Shown here: positions 27,007-34,392 of the stretch, piece after piece
Position numbering within the stretch: position 1 is the first letter of the stretch
How the letters are laid out: the number at the start of each line of letters is the position of its first letter
Source of the DNA: an uncultured Parabacteroides sp.
GTDB lineage: Bacteria > Bacteroidota > Bacteroidia > Bacteroidales > Tannerellaceae
NCBI GenBank assembly: GCA_900541965.1
Contig: UQLN01000044.1
Location: 1 to 37,654 of the forward strand
Length of the DNA stretch: 37,654 nucleotides
Direction: 5' to 3'
Made by a program: the position numbers and the translations under genes
Notes under the pieces: generated by a model
The model's database searches: none
Told to the model about the DNA's origin: nothing
The model's input: the letters and a program-made list of their open reading frames with translations, nothing else

Positions 27007-27131
27007 TGTCAAAAAGCTATTACTGAACGCAGATTACGCAGAACACGCAGATTATTTATTGAAAAAATATGGTCTGCGTAAATCTGCGCTCTGTCTGCGT
27101 AGTCTGTGTTCCCTAATAGAAGCTTTTGGCA
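27007..27131. repeat. Long imperfect inverted repeat (GCAGATTACGCAGA type)
   Basis: The left arm (about 27007-27056: TGTCAAAAAGCT, ATTACTGAACGCAGATTACG, CAGAACACGCAGATT) pairs with 27070-27131 (TCTGCG units, then TGTTCCCTAATAGAAGCTTT and TGGCA). Both arms are themselves built of repeated CGCAGA/TCTGCG units. It can fold into one large hairpin after the beta-galactosidase gene. Frames read through it are spurious. It resembles a dispersed intergenic repeat. Confidence 0.65.
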
Positions 27132-27248
27132 CATTCCTTTTTTATACCTATCCCCTTCCGGTGGCTCATCTACTGTGGCATAACTTTTCAATGTAACGCA
27201 ATTCCTGAATAAGATTGTTTATTTTCCACAATAAAAAAGTGTCTATTA

Positions 27249-27296
27249 TTTGGTATATTCTGAAACCTTATTAACTTTGCATCACAAAGTACTTTT
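27249..27296 (+). promoter_or_regulatory. Promoter and operator of the creD operon
   Basis: TTTG (27249-27252), a 19-bp spacer, and TAACTTTG (27272-27279) are an excellent Bacteroidetes promoter, 30 bp before the ATG. Four bases after the -7 box lies ACAAAGTACTTTT (27284-27296), which contains the perfect palindrome AAAGTACTTT. The same arrangement recurs at 28233-28257. I infer that it is the binding site of the winged-helix regulator encoded in the operon. Confidence 0.7.
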
Positions 27297-27308
27297 ATCC
27301 ACAAGTAT

Positions 27309-27932
27309 ATGAACAAACAAATAGAAGACATAAAAGTGATTCGCGAAATGATGGAAAGATCATCCAAATTTCTGTCACTGAGCGGACTATCCGGAATTAC
27401 GGCCGGGGTTATTGCGAGTATAGGCGCGGCATTTGCTTATTTCCATATTCTACAGGAACCTTTGGCAGCTAATCTCGACACTACCCATGAAGCCATGTTC
27501 CACAAAATGACACTACTGGTAGCGGATGCTTCCGTCATCTTACTTCTTTCTATTTGTTCCGGGATTTATTTCTCATGGCGGAAATCGGTCAAAAAAAACC
27601 TAAAACCGTCCAAAAGCCTGATACAAAAGACTGTGTACAACCTTAGTATCCCTTTGGTGGCGGGCGGCATCTTCACCTTTATTTTCCTGTTGCGCGGCGA
27701 CCTGGCAACAGCTATTGCAATGACACTTACTTTTTATGGGCTGGCATTGATTAATGTATCCAAATATACACTCGATGAAGTCCATTATTTAGGCCTGACT
27801 GAAATCATATTGGGGATACTTGCAGTCCTGCTCCCAGCCTGGAGCCTCCCGCTGTGGACGATCGGATTCGGAGCCTGCCATATTGTCTACGGAACAGCGA
27901 TGTATATTAAATATGATTTGAAAAAAGAATGA
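27309..27932 (+). CDS. Integral membrane protein of the creD operon
   Basis: A 207-residue protein with four to six hydrophobic segments, at about 20-45, 70-90, 110-150 (probably two) and 160-200 (probably two). No catalytic motif is visible and I do not recognise the family with confidence. The stop codon overlaps the start of the winged-helix gene (ATGA), so the two are translationally coupled. Membrane protein, winged-helix regulator and CreD are found together in related genomes as far as I recall. A role in envelope stress or sensing is only an inference from this. Confidence 0.8.
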   Translation: MNKQIEDIKVIREMMERSSKFLSLSGLSGITAGVIASIGAAFAYFHILQEPLAANLDTTHEAMFHKMTLLVADASVILLLSICSGIYFSWRKSVKKNLKPSKSLIQKTVYNLSIPLVAGGIFTFIFLLRGDLATAIAMTLTFYGLALINVSKYTLDEVHYLGLTEIILGILAVLLPAWSLPLWTIGFGACHIVYGTAMYIKYDLKKE

Positions 27933-28219
27933 AAAACATAATACTCAAATTAAATAAAGCTTTTGAAAGCCGCATACGATTAGGTATTATGTCTATTCTT
28001 TCGGCGAATGAATCGGCTGACTTCAATACGATGAAGCAACTGATGGAGCTGACCGACGGGAACCTGGCAAGCCACCTGAAAGCCCTGGAAACTATCGGAT
28101 ATATCCAGTCCTCCAAACAATTTATCGGCCGAAAGCCCAATACACAATATACGCTCACTGAAGAAGGACGGAAAAGTTTCAAAGAACATTTGAACGCTTT
28201 AGAAGAACTTATCAAATAA
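27929..28219 (+). CDS. Winged-helix transcriptional regulator (HTH_34-like)
   Basis: A 96-residue protein consisting of a single winged-helix DNA-binding domain. The recognition helix lies near LTDGNLASHLKALETIGYI (about 41-60), and the wing contains GRKPNTQYTLTEEG. This layout is typical of small MarR/ArsR-like regulators that bind as dimers and lack a separate ligand domain. It overlaps the upstream membrane-protein gene by four bases. A palindromic site directly after both promoters of this locus is the likely target, giving autoregulation and control of creD. Confidence 0.85.
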   Translation: MKNIILKLNKAFESRIRLGIMSILSANESADFNTMKQLMELTDGNLASHLKALETIGYIQSSKQFIGRKPNTQYTLTEEGRKSFKEHLNALEELIK

Positions 28220-28232
28220 TTTTTTTATCCAT

Positions 28233-28257
28233 TCACTTTGAATAACAAAGTACTTTT
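28233..28257 (+). promoter_or_regulatory. Second promoter-operator, before creD
   Basis: TCACTTTG (28233-28240), a slightly degenerate -7 box, is followed after four bases by ACAAAGTACTTTT (28245-28257). Both the box ending ACTTTG and the 13-bp site are identical to those at 27274-27296, with the same four-base gap. It would give creD its own regulated transcript. Confidence 0.6.
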
Positions 28258-28281
28258 CATTCATACAAACAGATTAAAATT

Positions 28282-29631
28282 ATGGAAACAACATTAAAAA
28301 AAACAGGAAAAATCAATCAGTCCATCACATTGAAAGCACTGATTATCGGTTTCCTAACTATCATTCTCCTGATCCCGGGATTAATGATACAGAACCTCAT
28401 CGAGGAAAGGCAAAACCGCAGTTTAGAAACAATTGAAAAAATCAACAATAAATGGAGCAATGCCCAGACCTTTTGTGGCCCTATCATTTCCATTCCTTAT
28501 AGCACCACACAGGTAAATGCCGACAAGACGACACACATTCAGGAACATATACTGAACATCACACCGGAGAATTTGAATATCAAGGCACAGTTATTCCCGG
28601 AAGAAAGATACTATGGCATTTACAAAACAATCCTTTATAAAAGCGAGATAGACATAACGGGTAATTTTGATAAAATAAATTTCCCTAAATTGGAAAACAG
28701 TATTATCCACTGGGAACAGGCTTACTTGTCGATTGGCGTTTCCGACCTGAGGGGCATAACAGAAAATATCGACTTCAGGCTGGACAACAAACAATTGTCG
28801 GTCGAAGTCACCGGCAATCAGGATACGCAAATAGGGAAAATGCTGGTCATGCCATTAAACAGCACCGTCCAATCCCTGTTTGGCCAGCCACAAACGTTCA
28901 ACTGCAAATTAAAACTGAACGGAAGTAGTAACATCAATTTCATTCCCATAGGCAAGACGACTAAAGTCCATATTACAGGCAAGTGGAACGCCCCCGGTTT
29001 CATCGGTAATTTCTCTCCGGAGCACAACATTTCCGAAAAAGGGTTCGATGCAAACTGGAGTATCCTCAGCTTCAACCGCAGTATTCCTGAAATGTGGATA
29101 GACTATCCGGGAAACTCATTCGAAGACTCTTCGTTCGGCGTAAACCTGATAGACCCGGTAAACCATTATCAGCAGAACATGCGTTCCGCCAAATATGCCA
29201 TCATGTTTATCGCCCTGACTTTCATTGTCTTCTTCTTTGTCGAAACGCTGACAAAAAGACGAATCCATCCTATCCAGTATTTGCTGGTCGGCTTTGCATT
29301 AATCCTGTTCTACAGCCTGCTCCTGTCCATTTCCGAACAGATAAATTTTGGTATCGCTTACTTGATTGCGAGTATTGCCACCATCGGACTAATTTCGGCT
29401 TATACCTATAGCATTTTCAAGAACAAAATACAGACCGGGGCACTTACCGGCATGTTATGTTTATTGTATATTTTCCTGTATGTTATCCTGCAACTCGAAG
29501 ATGTCGCATTGCTGATCGGAAGCATCGGCCTGTTCTTTATACTGGGGACCATCATGTTCTTCTCACGGAAAATCAACTGGTATAAAGAAGAAGAGACGGA
29601 AAATAACAAGCAGATTACCTCGTTGCCGTAA
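28282..29631 (+). CDS. creD: Inner-membrane protein CreD
   Basis: A 449-residue CreD-family protein. One transmembrane helix lies near the N-terminus (about 18-38), followed by a large periplasmic domain (about 40-305). Five to six helices are packed in the C-terminal third, beginning with the family signature FGVNLIDPVNHYQQ and MRSAKYAIMFIALTF. CreD is linked to envelope integrity and, in Proteobacteria, to the CreBC response and resistance to colicins and beta-lactams. No CreBC is present here, and the winged-helix gene upstream appears to take the regulatory role. The last residues are charged and cytoplasmic. Confidence 0.9.
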   Translation: METTLKKTGKINQSITLKALIIGFLTIILLIPGLMIQNLIEERQNRSLETIEKINNKWSNAQTFCGPIISIPYSTTQVNADKTTHIQEHILNITPENLNIKAQLFPEERYYGIYKTILYKSEIDITGNFDKINFPKLENSIIHWEQAYLSIGVSDLRGITENIDFRLDNKQLSVEVTGNQDTQIGKMLVMPLNSTVQSLFGQPQTFNCKLKLNGSSNINFIPIGKTTKVHITGKWNAPGFIGNFSPEHNISEKGFDANWSILSFNRSIPEMWIDYPGNSFEDSSFGVNLIDPVNHYQQNMRSAKYAIMFIALTFIVFFFVETLTKRRIHPIQYLLVGFALILFYSLLLSISEQINFGIAYLIASIATIGLISAYTYSIFKNKIQTGALTGMLCLLYIFLYVILQLEDVALLIGSIGLFFILGTIMFFSRKINWYKEEETENNKQITSLP

Positions 29632-29658
29632 CGTTATTTCAGGATAAGACCGTTTCAT

Positions 29659-29700
29659 AAAAAAGATAACTTTGCAATGAAGTTATCTTTTTTGTTTTTC
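29659..29700 (+). terminator. Terminator of the creD operon
   Basis: AAAAAAGATAACTT (29659-29672) and AAGTTATCTTTTTT (29680-29693) form a perfect 14-bp stem with a seven-base loop, followed by GTTTTTC. Confidence 0.9.
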
Positions 29701-29913
29701 AAGAAACTTTATGCGAATAGAACTATCATAACTGTCATAAATCCGGCAACAGCCTATACTACAAGAAAATACAATATGACAGTTACCAAATTCAAGTATC
29801 ATGGTATCTATCATACTATCATAACATCTTCATTCCAAAACGCTATATACCTTTGTTTTTCTTATCAGATAAGCTACTTTAAATGAAATAGATAGTATGT
29901 TTTACTACTTGAT

Positions 29914-29967
29914 ACCCGGATGTCGAACCTGTCGGGACCCGGGCCTGACCACCTCTGCCACCCGGAT
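29914..29967 (-). ncRNA. GC-rich tRNA-like islet of unknown nature
   Basis: About 54 bases, strongly GC-rich in AT-rich surroundings. Read on the minus strand they contain GTGGCAGAGGTGGTC, which resembles a tRNA D-arm, and AGGTTCGACATCCGGG, which resembles a T-arm and acceptor end. An anticodon arm is missing, and the T-stem does not pair properly. The sequence is too short for a functional tRNA. The ends are direct repeats ACCCGGAT (29914-29921, 29960-29967). It may be a tRNA relic, an old attachment site or a small structured RNA on either strand. Confidence 0.25.
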
Positions 29968-30093
29968 TACAATACATGCAAAATGCCCGTTAAACCGACC
30001 TAAATATCCTTACTTTTCGAACAGAAACAGCAATATAGACAATATTTCTATGCTATATTAGCAAAAACGCCACTAAAACCCCAAAACGCACAT

Positions 30094-30128
30094 AAAAAAA
30101 AGCAGGCCATTCCTGACCCGCTTTTTTT
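30094..30128 (-). terminator. Terminator of rny
   Basis: An A-run followed by GCAGG, a loop of about ten bases, CCCGC and a run of seven T. It lies about 30 bp after the rny stop codon and is flanked by A and T runs that work in either direction. Confidence 0.8.
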
Positions 30129-30158
30129 ATCTTTTCGCATGTATTCTATTTAATAAAA

Positions 30159-31694
30159 TTACTTCGCATAGCTTACTGCACGTGTTTCACGGATTACCGT
30201 AATCTTGACCTGTCCCGGATAAGTCATTTCATCCTGTATCTTCTTGGCAATTTCATTTGACAGGTTTTCGGTATCCTTATCGTCAATCTTATCGGCACCT
30301 ACAATGACACGCAACTCACGGCCTGCCTGTATTGCATATGTCTTAACCACGCCCGGATAAGACAGAGCCAATTGCTCGAGGTCGTTCAAACGTTTGATGT
30401 AAGCTTCTACAATTTCACGACGGGCACCGGGACGGGCTCCTGAAATAGCATCACAAACCTGTACAATCGGCGCTAATAAAGTCTGCATTTCCACTTCATC
30501 ATGGTGTGCACCTACTGCATTGCAGATATCCGGTTTCTCTTTGTATTTCTCACAAAGTTTCATACCCAGTATTGCGTGTGGCAATTCCGGTTCGTCATCA
30601 GGCACTTTACCAATATCATGTAACAGACCTGCACGTTTCGCCTTCTTCGGGTTCAAGCCGAGTTCAGAAGCCATTACCGCACATAAATTAGCAGTTTCAC
30701 GTGCATGCTGCAACAAATTCTGGCCATAAGAAGAACGGTATTTCATTTTACCGATCATACGAATCAACTCGGGATGCAAACCATGTACACCTAAATCGAT
30801 CACTGTGCGTTTGCCTGTTTCAATCACTTCTTCCTCAACCTGCTTTTTGACTTTCGTAACGACTTCCTCGATACGTGCCGGGTGGATACGTCCGTCCTGT
30901 ACCAACTGGTGTAAAGCCAAACGGGCAATTTCGCGGCGAACCGGGTCAAAGCCGGAAAGAACGATTGCTTCGGGAGTATCATCCACTACAATTTCAATTC
31001 CTGTAGCAGCTTCAAGAGCACGGATATTGCGGCCTTCACGACCGATAATGCGGCCTTTTATCTCATCAGACTCGATATGGAATACTGTAATCGAGTTTTC
31101 AATTGCCGTTTCAGTAGCAACACGCTGGATAGACTGGATAACGATTTTCTTCGCTTCTTTATTAGCAGCCATCTTCGCCTCTTCCATAATTTCATTGATA
31201 TAAGAAGTAGCCTCGGATTTTGCTTCATCTTTCAACGATTCAATCAGACGTTCTTTCGCCTCTTCCGCAGATAATCCGGAAAGAGCCTCCAGATGTTCAA
31301 CTTCCTTCTGGTGAAGTTTATCCAAATCCTGTTTTTTCTTATCGACCAATTCCAGTTGAGCTGCCAGATTCTCTTTTACGGCATCCACTTCACAGTTCTT
31401 ACGCTGCAAATCTTCCTGACGCTGATTCAAACTCAATTCACGTTGTTTCAACTTATTCTCCACAGACTGGATTTTAGAATTGCGGGAAGCAACCTGCTTT
31501 TCCAAGTCGGCTTTCAGGTGAAGAAACTTTTCTTTTACTTCAAGTAATTTCTTCTGCTTCATCACTTCCGCTTCCTTCTCAGCCTCCCTCAACACGCTAT
31601 CGTACCTTGATTTCAGAAGGAACCGCATTGTCAACCAAGCGAGTAAACCTCCGAGAAAGAAGGTTACGATTGATATGATTATATTCATTCCCAT
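30159..31694 (-). CDS. rny: Ribonuclease Y
   Basis: A 511-residue membrane-anchored endoribonuclease involved in mRNA turnover. It has an N-terminal membrane helix (about 4-25), a long charged coiled coil (about 28-195), a KH RNA-binding domain with GRIIGREGRNIRALEAATGI (about 213-232), and an HD metal-dependent phosphohydrolase domain with GLLHDIGKVPDD and GAHHDE. Length and domain order are normal for the family. The first ATG (MGMNIII) or the one two codons later may be used. No clear promoter lies in the 106-bp gap to zapA, which is filled by a terminator hairpin. Confidence 0.95.
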   Translation of the reverse strand: MGMNIIISIVTFFLGGLLAWLTMRFLLKSRYDSVLREAEKEAEVMKQKKLLEVKEKFLHLKADLEKQVASRNSKIQSVENKLKQRELSLNQRQEDLQRKNCEVDAVKENLAAQLELVDKKKQDLDKLHQKEVEHLEALSGLSAEEAKERLIESLKDEAKSEATSYINEIMEEAKMAANKEAKKIVIQSIQRVATETAIENSITVFHIESDEIKGRIIGREGRNIRALEAATGIEIVVDDTPEAIVLSGFDPVRREIARLALHQLVQDGRIHPARIEEVVTKVKKQVEEEVIETGKRTVIDLGVHGLHPELIRMIGKMKYRSSYGQNLLQHARETANLCAVMASELGLNPKKAKRAGLLHDIGKVPDDEPELPHAILGMKLCEKYKEKPDICNAVGAHHDEVEMQTLLAPIVQVCDAISGARPGARREIVEAYIKRLNDLEQLALSYPGVVKTYAIQAGRELRVIVGADKIDDKDTENLSNEIAKKIQDEMTYPGQVKITVIRETRAVSYAK

Positions 31695-31728
31695 TTTACA
31701 TATAATTTAAATTCATAATTTAATATAC

Positions 31729-31772
31729 AAAAAAAGCACTCACCTTACAAGATATTCCTTGTCCGGTAGTGC
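31729..31772 (-). terminator. Terminator between zapA and rny
   Basis: On the minus strand GCACT pairs with AGTGC, and ACAAG with CTTGT further in, followed by seven T. It lies 29 bp after the zapA stop codon and should reduce read-through into rny. Confidence 0.7.
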
Positions 31773-31800
31773 GGAAAATTTTTATTCTAATACTGTATAT

Positions 31801-32097
31801 TTACTTATCTTTCAGATAATTTTCTATATCTTCTGTAAGTTCTTGTATCTTTTCTGTAAAGGGATTTGTATCATTCTTTTTCTCCAATTGCAAATTGCTC
31901 ATCGACAATTGAAAAGCTACCATGGCTAACAAATCTTTTACATCCACTTCAGACTGTGAGAAACTCAACCTGTACTGGTTAATCTTCGTCCGGATCTGTT
32001 TGGCGGCATCCCGCGCTAACTGTTCATCCTCCCGGTTAATCCACAATCCATAGCTTTTATCGGCTATTTCTACATGTATAAGAAACTTATCGTCCAT
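31801..32097 (-). CDS. zapA: Cell division protein ZapA
   Basis: A 98-residue ZapA-family protein. The N-terminal part (IHVEIADKSYGLWINREDEQ) is the globular beta-alpha domain. The C-terminal half, from about residue 45, is the long helix that forms the antiparallel coiled coil. ZapA bundles FtsZ filaments at the division site. The gene follows a small coiled-coil gene by five bases, and the pair reads as one operon upstream of rny. Its length is normal. Confidence 0.88.
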   Translation of the reverse strand: MDDKFLIHVEIADKSYGLWINREDEQLARDAAKQIRTKINQYRLSFSQSEVDVKDLLAMVAFQLSMSNLQLEKKNDTNPFTEKIQELTEDIENYLKDK

Positions 32098-32102
32098 CGC
32101 CT

Positions 32103-32396
32103 CTATTCATTTAATAGTGCAATGCACCTGTCTACTTCCCGCACTAACTTTGACAACCGCATCTTTGCACTTTTCATTTCTCCTTCATTTACAGAAACAA
32201 CACGTGCAGTCAACATGTTATCATACTTGATGCTCAACCCTTCAATCTCTTTTGTTGTCTGTTGGAGTTCATTCTCTTTTTGTATTAAAGCATCCTGAAG
32301 CTCACGAATTTGTTCTTTCTGCCGATTACACAGCGCCATCAAATCGCGAACTCTAACTTCAAAAACAGATAACAATCTTTTATGATCTTCGGTCAT
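32103..32396 (-). CDS. Small coiled-coil protein, ZapB-like
   Basis: A 97-residue protein, almost entirely predicted coiled coil (LMALCNRQKEQIRELQDALI and on). It has no enzyme motif. Its position five bases before zapA, and its small coiled-coil character, suggest a division protein of the ZapB type. This is inferred from context, not homology I can confirm. The start MTEDHKRL at 32396 is preferred to the upstream ATG at 32417, because that codon overlaps the -7 box at 32415-32422. Confidence 0.75.
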   Translation of the reverse strand: MTEDHKRLLSVFEVRVRDLMALCNRQKEQIRELQDALIQKENELQQTTKEIEGLSIKYDNMLTARVVSVNEGEMKSAKMRLSKLVREVDRCIALLNE

Positions 32397-32414
32397 TTCA
32401 CACCAAATTCTAGA

Positions 32415-32445
32415 CAAAAGTAAACTTTTGAATTGAAATAAGCAA
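32415..32445 (-). promoter_or_regulatory. Promoter of the zapB-like/zapA operon
   Basis: TTG (32445-32443), a 20-bp spacer and TACTTTTG (32422-32415) on the minus strand. The leader to the ATG at 32396 is about 12 bases. This good match also decides the start of the first gene. Confidence 0.65.
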
Positions 32446-32483
32446 TATTAGCCTTGTTTTTTTGCAGAAAAGGTCCAGGCATA

Positions 32484-32516
32484 CAAAAGGCCGTCCAAAT
32501 AATCAATCCGAACAGC
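32484..32516 (-). terminator. Weak terminator of the DUF2582 gene
   Basis: On the minus strand AGGCTGTTC can pair with GGACGGCCT (nine pairs, three of them G-T) around a loop of about 13 bases, followed by only four T. It begins 27 bp after the stop codon at 32543. Confidence 0.45.
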
Positions 32517-32542
32517 CTCCCCAATAAGATTTGCTACGTTGT

Positions 32543-32743
32543 TTATACTAACGCAACATAAAGTTCTCCGTCAATTTCTTCAAAGACTAATTTGCCTTCT
32601 TTGGCTAACCAACCAAATGCAGCATACATGTCTTTTTCTGCTTTGATTTTAGTTGCCTTTTTAACTGCCTTTACACTCATTTTACCGCCTTCACTTAAAG
32701 CGTTCCATACGAGGCCGGCGTTTGTTCCAATCACTTCGATCAT
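32543..32743 (-). CDS. DUF2582 winged-helix protein
   Basis: A 66-residue protein made of one small winged helix (GLVWNALSEGGKMSVKAVKK, then MYAAFGWLAKEGKLVFEEID). It matches the DUF2582 winged-helix family common in Bacteroidetes. Its length is complete for the family. Targets are not known, and the domain may bind DNA or protein. It has its own good promoter 36 bp upstream and a weak terminator. Confidence 0.85.
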   Translation of the reverse strand: MIEVIGTNAGLVWNALSEGGKMSVKAVKKATKIKAEKDMYAAFGWLAKEGKLVFEEIDGELYVALV

Positions 32744-32778
32744 GTTTCTTTTTTCTTTTGTTTATTCGTTAACCGGGG

Positions 32779-32808
32779 CAAAAATAAAGATTAATCGATT
32801 AAAACAAA
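32779..32808 (-). promoter_or_regulatory. Promoter of the DUF2582 gene
   Basis: On the minus strand TTTG (32808-32805), an 18-bp spacer and TATTTTTG (32786-32779). The spacing is one base short of the usual 19-21. Confidence 0.6.
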
Positions 32809-32874
32809 AGGAAATAGATGTTTTTTAGCATAAATCACGACTGTTTTTACACTTAAAAACCTCATTTAACACAA

Positions 32875-33570
32875 TTACAGCAATAAAACCGTTCGTTTTC
32901 CCCTTGAAATAAGTTCAGCTTTTATATTTATCGCTGAAACATATCTTCTTAACAAATCCACACCATAACGTCCGGCAGCTTCAAGACCGTCCTCTCCTGA
33001 GTAACCATTTATAATCATTAACAAGCGAGAGGTATCCAAGTTGATTTTTGTCCGTTCTTCATCGCTGGTCGGAGTTCCTATTCCTCCCTGGGCATCGCGA
33101 TATACCGGAAGTCCCGCAATATTCAAATCGCCTCGTCCTATACCCTGGTAATTTTCACCTTCACGCCCAACTCCCAATACTAATTCATTACCCACAATCT
33201 TGGATGCATCAAAACCTCCGATAGAGTAACCGCTCCGTATCGATAACAGATTAATCAAATCCACCAATGTATCCACCTTATACAAAGGCAACTCACGAAG
33301 TATCCTCCTACGTAAAGCCTCGGCCGAAGGTCTATACCTGTTCGGATCTTTTCCTAAACGCTTATATGCCTGACGAGTTGCAAAAACAGGCTGCCACTTA
33401 TTTATTTCCTCCAGTTTCATAGAAGCACGGACCGTTATTTCCTCATCTGTTATTTCTTTCCACAATTGTTCGTCCGATATTGTATTTTTTACATCACAAG
33501 CAATCACCAGGACATGTAAATCCGGACAAACTTCCTGTACTTCATCTGAAATAGAAACATGAATTTCCAT
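32875..33570 (-). CDS. B3/B4 domain protein (PheT-like tRNA-binding fold)
   Basis: A 231-residue stand-alone B3/B4 domain, the fold found in the beta subunit of phenylalanyl-tRNA synthetase. Family landmarks are RQAYKRLGKDPNRYRPSAEA, LVDLINLLSIRSGYSIGGFD and the final MIINGYSG segment. Stand-alone members are thought to handle aminoacyl-tRNA or related small molecules, but their role is not settled. It follows pgeF by 12 bp, so it belongs to the obg-pgeF operon. It is complete and not truncated. Confidence 0.85.
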   Translation of the reverse strand: MEIHVSISDEVQEVCPDLHVLVIACDVKNTISDEQLWKEITDEEITVRASMKLEEINKWQPVFATRQAYKRLGKDPNRYRPSAEALRRRILRELPLYKVDTLVDLINLLSIRSGYSIGGFDASKIVGNELVLGVGREGENYQGIGRGDLNIAGLPVYRDAQGGIGTPTSDEERTKINLDTSRLLMIINGYSGEDGLEAAGRYGVDLLRRYVSAINIKAELISRGKRTVLLL

Positions 33571-33582
33571 AAACTACAAATA

Positions 33583-34392
33583 TTATTTTTTAATAATACC
33601 AGACATAATGCGTCCGCTCTTAATTCCTAAACGACGAGCAGAAAAAAAATCTTTATGTTCAGCATACGTACAAATGCCTGCTATTTCTATATTTTCCGGC
33701 AAAAGTCCCGCCTGCAATAATTGAACCCGGTTCACTTCCCACAAATCGATATGGGCTTTTCCTGTCTGTTCATTTCGTACCATACTACCACTAAGAGAAA
33801 CTCCCGCTTCAACGAAGGCTCTGACCACCTCCTCTCCAACCTCAAAAGCTTCCTGGCTAATGGACGGACCAATACCAGCCTTTATATGTATGGGATCGAC
33901 ATCATATTTATTTGCAATAAACCGGATTGTTTTCAACACTATCTGCTTTACGGTTCCACGCCATCCGGCATGAACAGCTGCAACCACCTTTTTATCCGGA
34001 GCATAGAGCAAGACCGGCACACAATCAGCTGTAGAAACTGCAATGCAAATACCAGCCACATCAGTCACTACGGCATCAATTCCATCGAGGCATCTCCTTT
34101 GCTCTTCCAACGAAAAATCCAGAAAAGGCTCTTCTATTGCAAAAATCCCAGCCTCATGTATCTGATAAGGAGCATAGATACTCTCCGGCGGAATGCCTAT
34201 TGCCGCCGACAACAGCTCACGGTTCAACCTGACAGCCTCTGTATCGTCCCCGCTAAACTCCCCCGGGTTAAAAGATGCATAGTTGCCTTTACTCACTCCG
34301 CCATGGCGGGTCGTTATAAAATGAGAAATGTTGCAATCACCGTTTAATCCGGGAAATTGCAACATCTTTACTTTATCATTTGGAAATTCCTT
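33583..34392 (-). CDS. pgeF: Purine nucleoside phosphorylase of the YfiH/PgeF (laccase-domain) family
   Basis: A protein of about 269 residues of the multicopper-oxidase-like YfiH family, now known to act on purine nucleosides. The zinc-binding residues are seen in QIHEAG (histidine), STADCVPVLLY (cysteine) and AAVHAGWRGTV (histidine). The C-terminal CTYAEHKDFFSARRLG is typical. The first ATG of the frame, at 34446, lies deep inside obg and is unlikely. I chose MKEFPNDK at 34392, which overlaps the end of obg by 17 bases. MLQFPGLN at 34365, 10 bases after the obg stop, is an alternative start. It is in an operon with obg and the B3/B4 gene. Confidence 0.85.
   Translation of the reverse strand, partial: KEFPNDKVKMLQFPGLNGDCNISHFITTRHGGVSKGNYASFNPGEFSGDDTEAVRLNRELLSAAIGIPPESIYAPYQIHEAGIFAIEEPFLDFSLEEQRRCLDGIDAVVTDVAGICIAVSTADCVPVLLYAPDKKVVAAVHAGWRGTVKQIVLKTIRFIANKYDVDPIHIKAGIGPSISQEAFEVGEEVVRAFVEAGVSLSGSMVRNEQTGKAHIDLWEVNRVQLLQAGLLPENIEIAGICTYAEHKDFFSARRLGIKSGRIMSGIIKK

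Larger units (their letters stand above)
29632..30093. other. Intergenic region with short repeats and a GC-rich islet
   Basis: There is no convincing gene; a 69-codon frame at 29677-29886 starts inside the creD terminator. The region holds the terminator, a 10-bp inverted repeat TAACTGTCAT/ATGACAGTTA (29729-29738 and 29776-29785), a direct repeat ACTATCATAAC (29722-29732 and 29815-29825), a rightward -7 box TACCTTTG (29848-29855), and a GC-rich islet at 29914-29967. A transcript starting near 29862 would run through the islet, so a small RNA is possible. Confidence 0.4.

Noticed and set aside
27009..27191. 60-codon leftward frame in the gap after the beta-galactosidase gene
   Set aside because: It is a translation of the CGCAGA/TCTGCG inverted repeat, not a gene.
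29677..29886. 69-codon rightward frame after creD
   Set aside because: The start codon is in the loop of the creD terminator and the sequence has no protein-like features.
29914..29967. Functional tRNA gene
   Set aside because: Too short, no anticodon stem-loop, and the T-stem does not pair. Kept only as a low-confidence islet.
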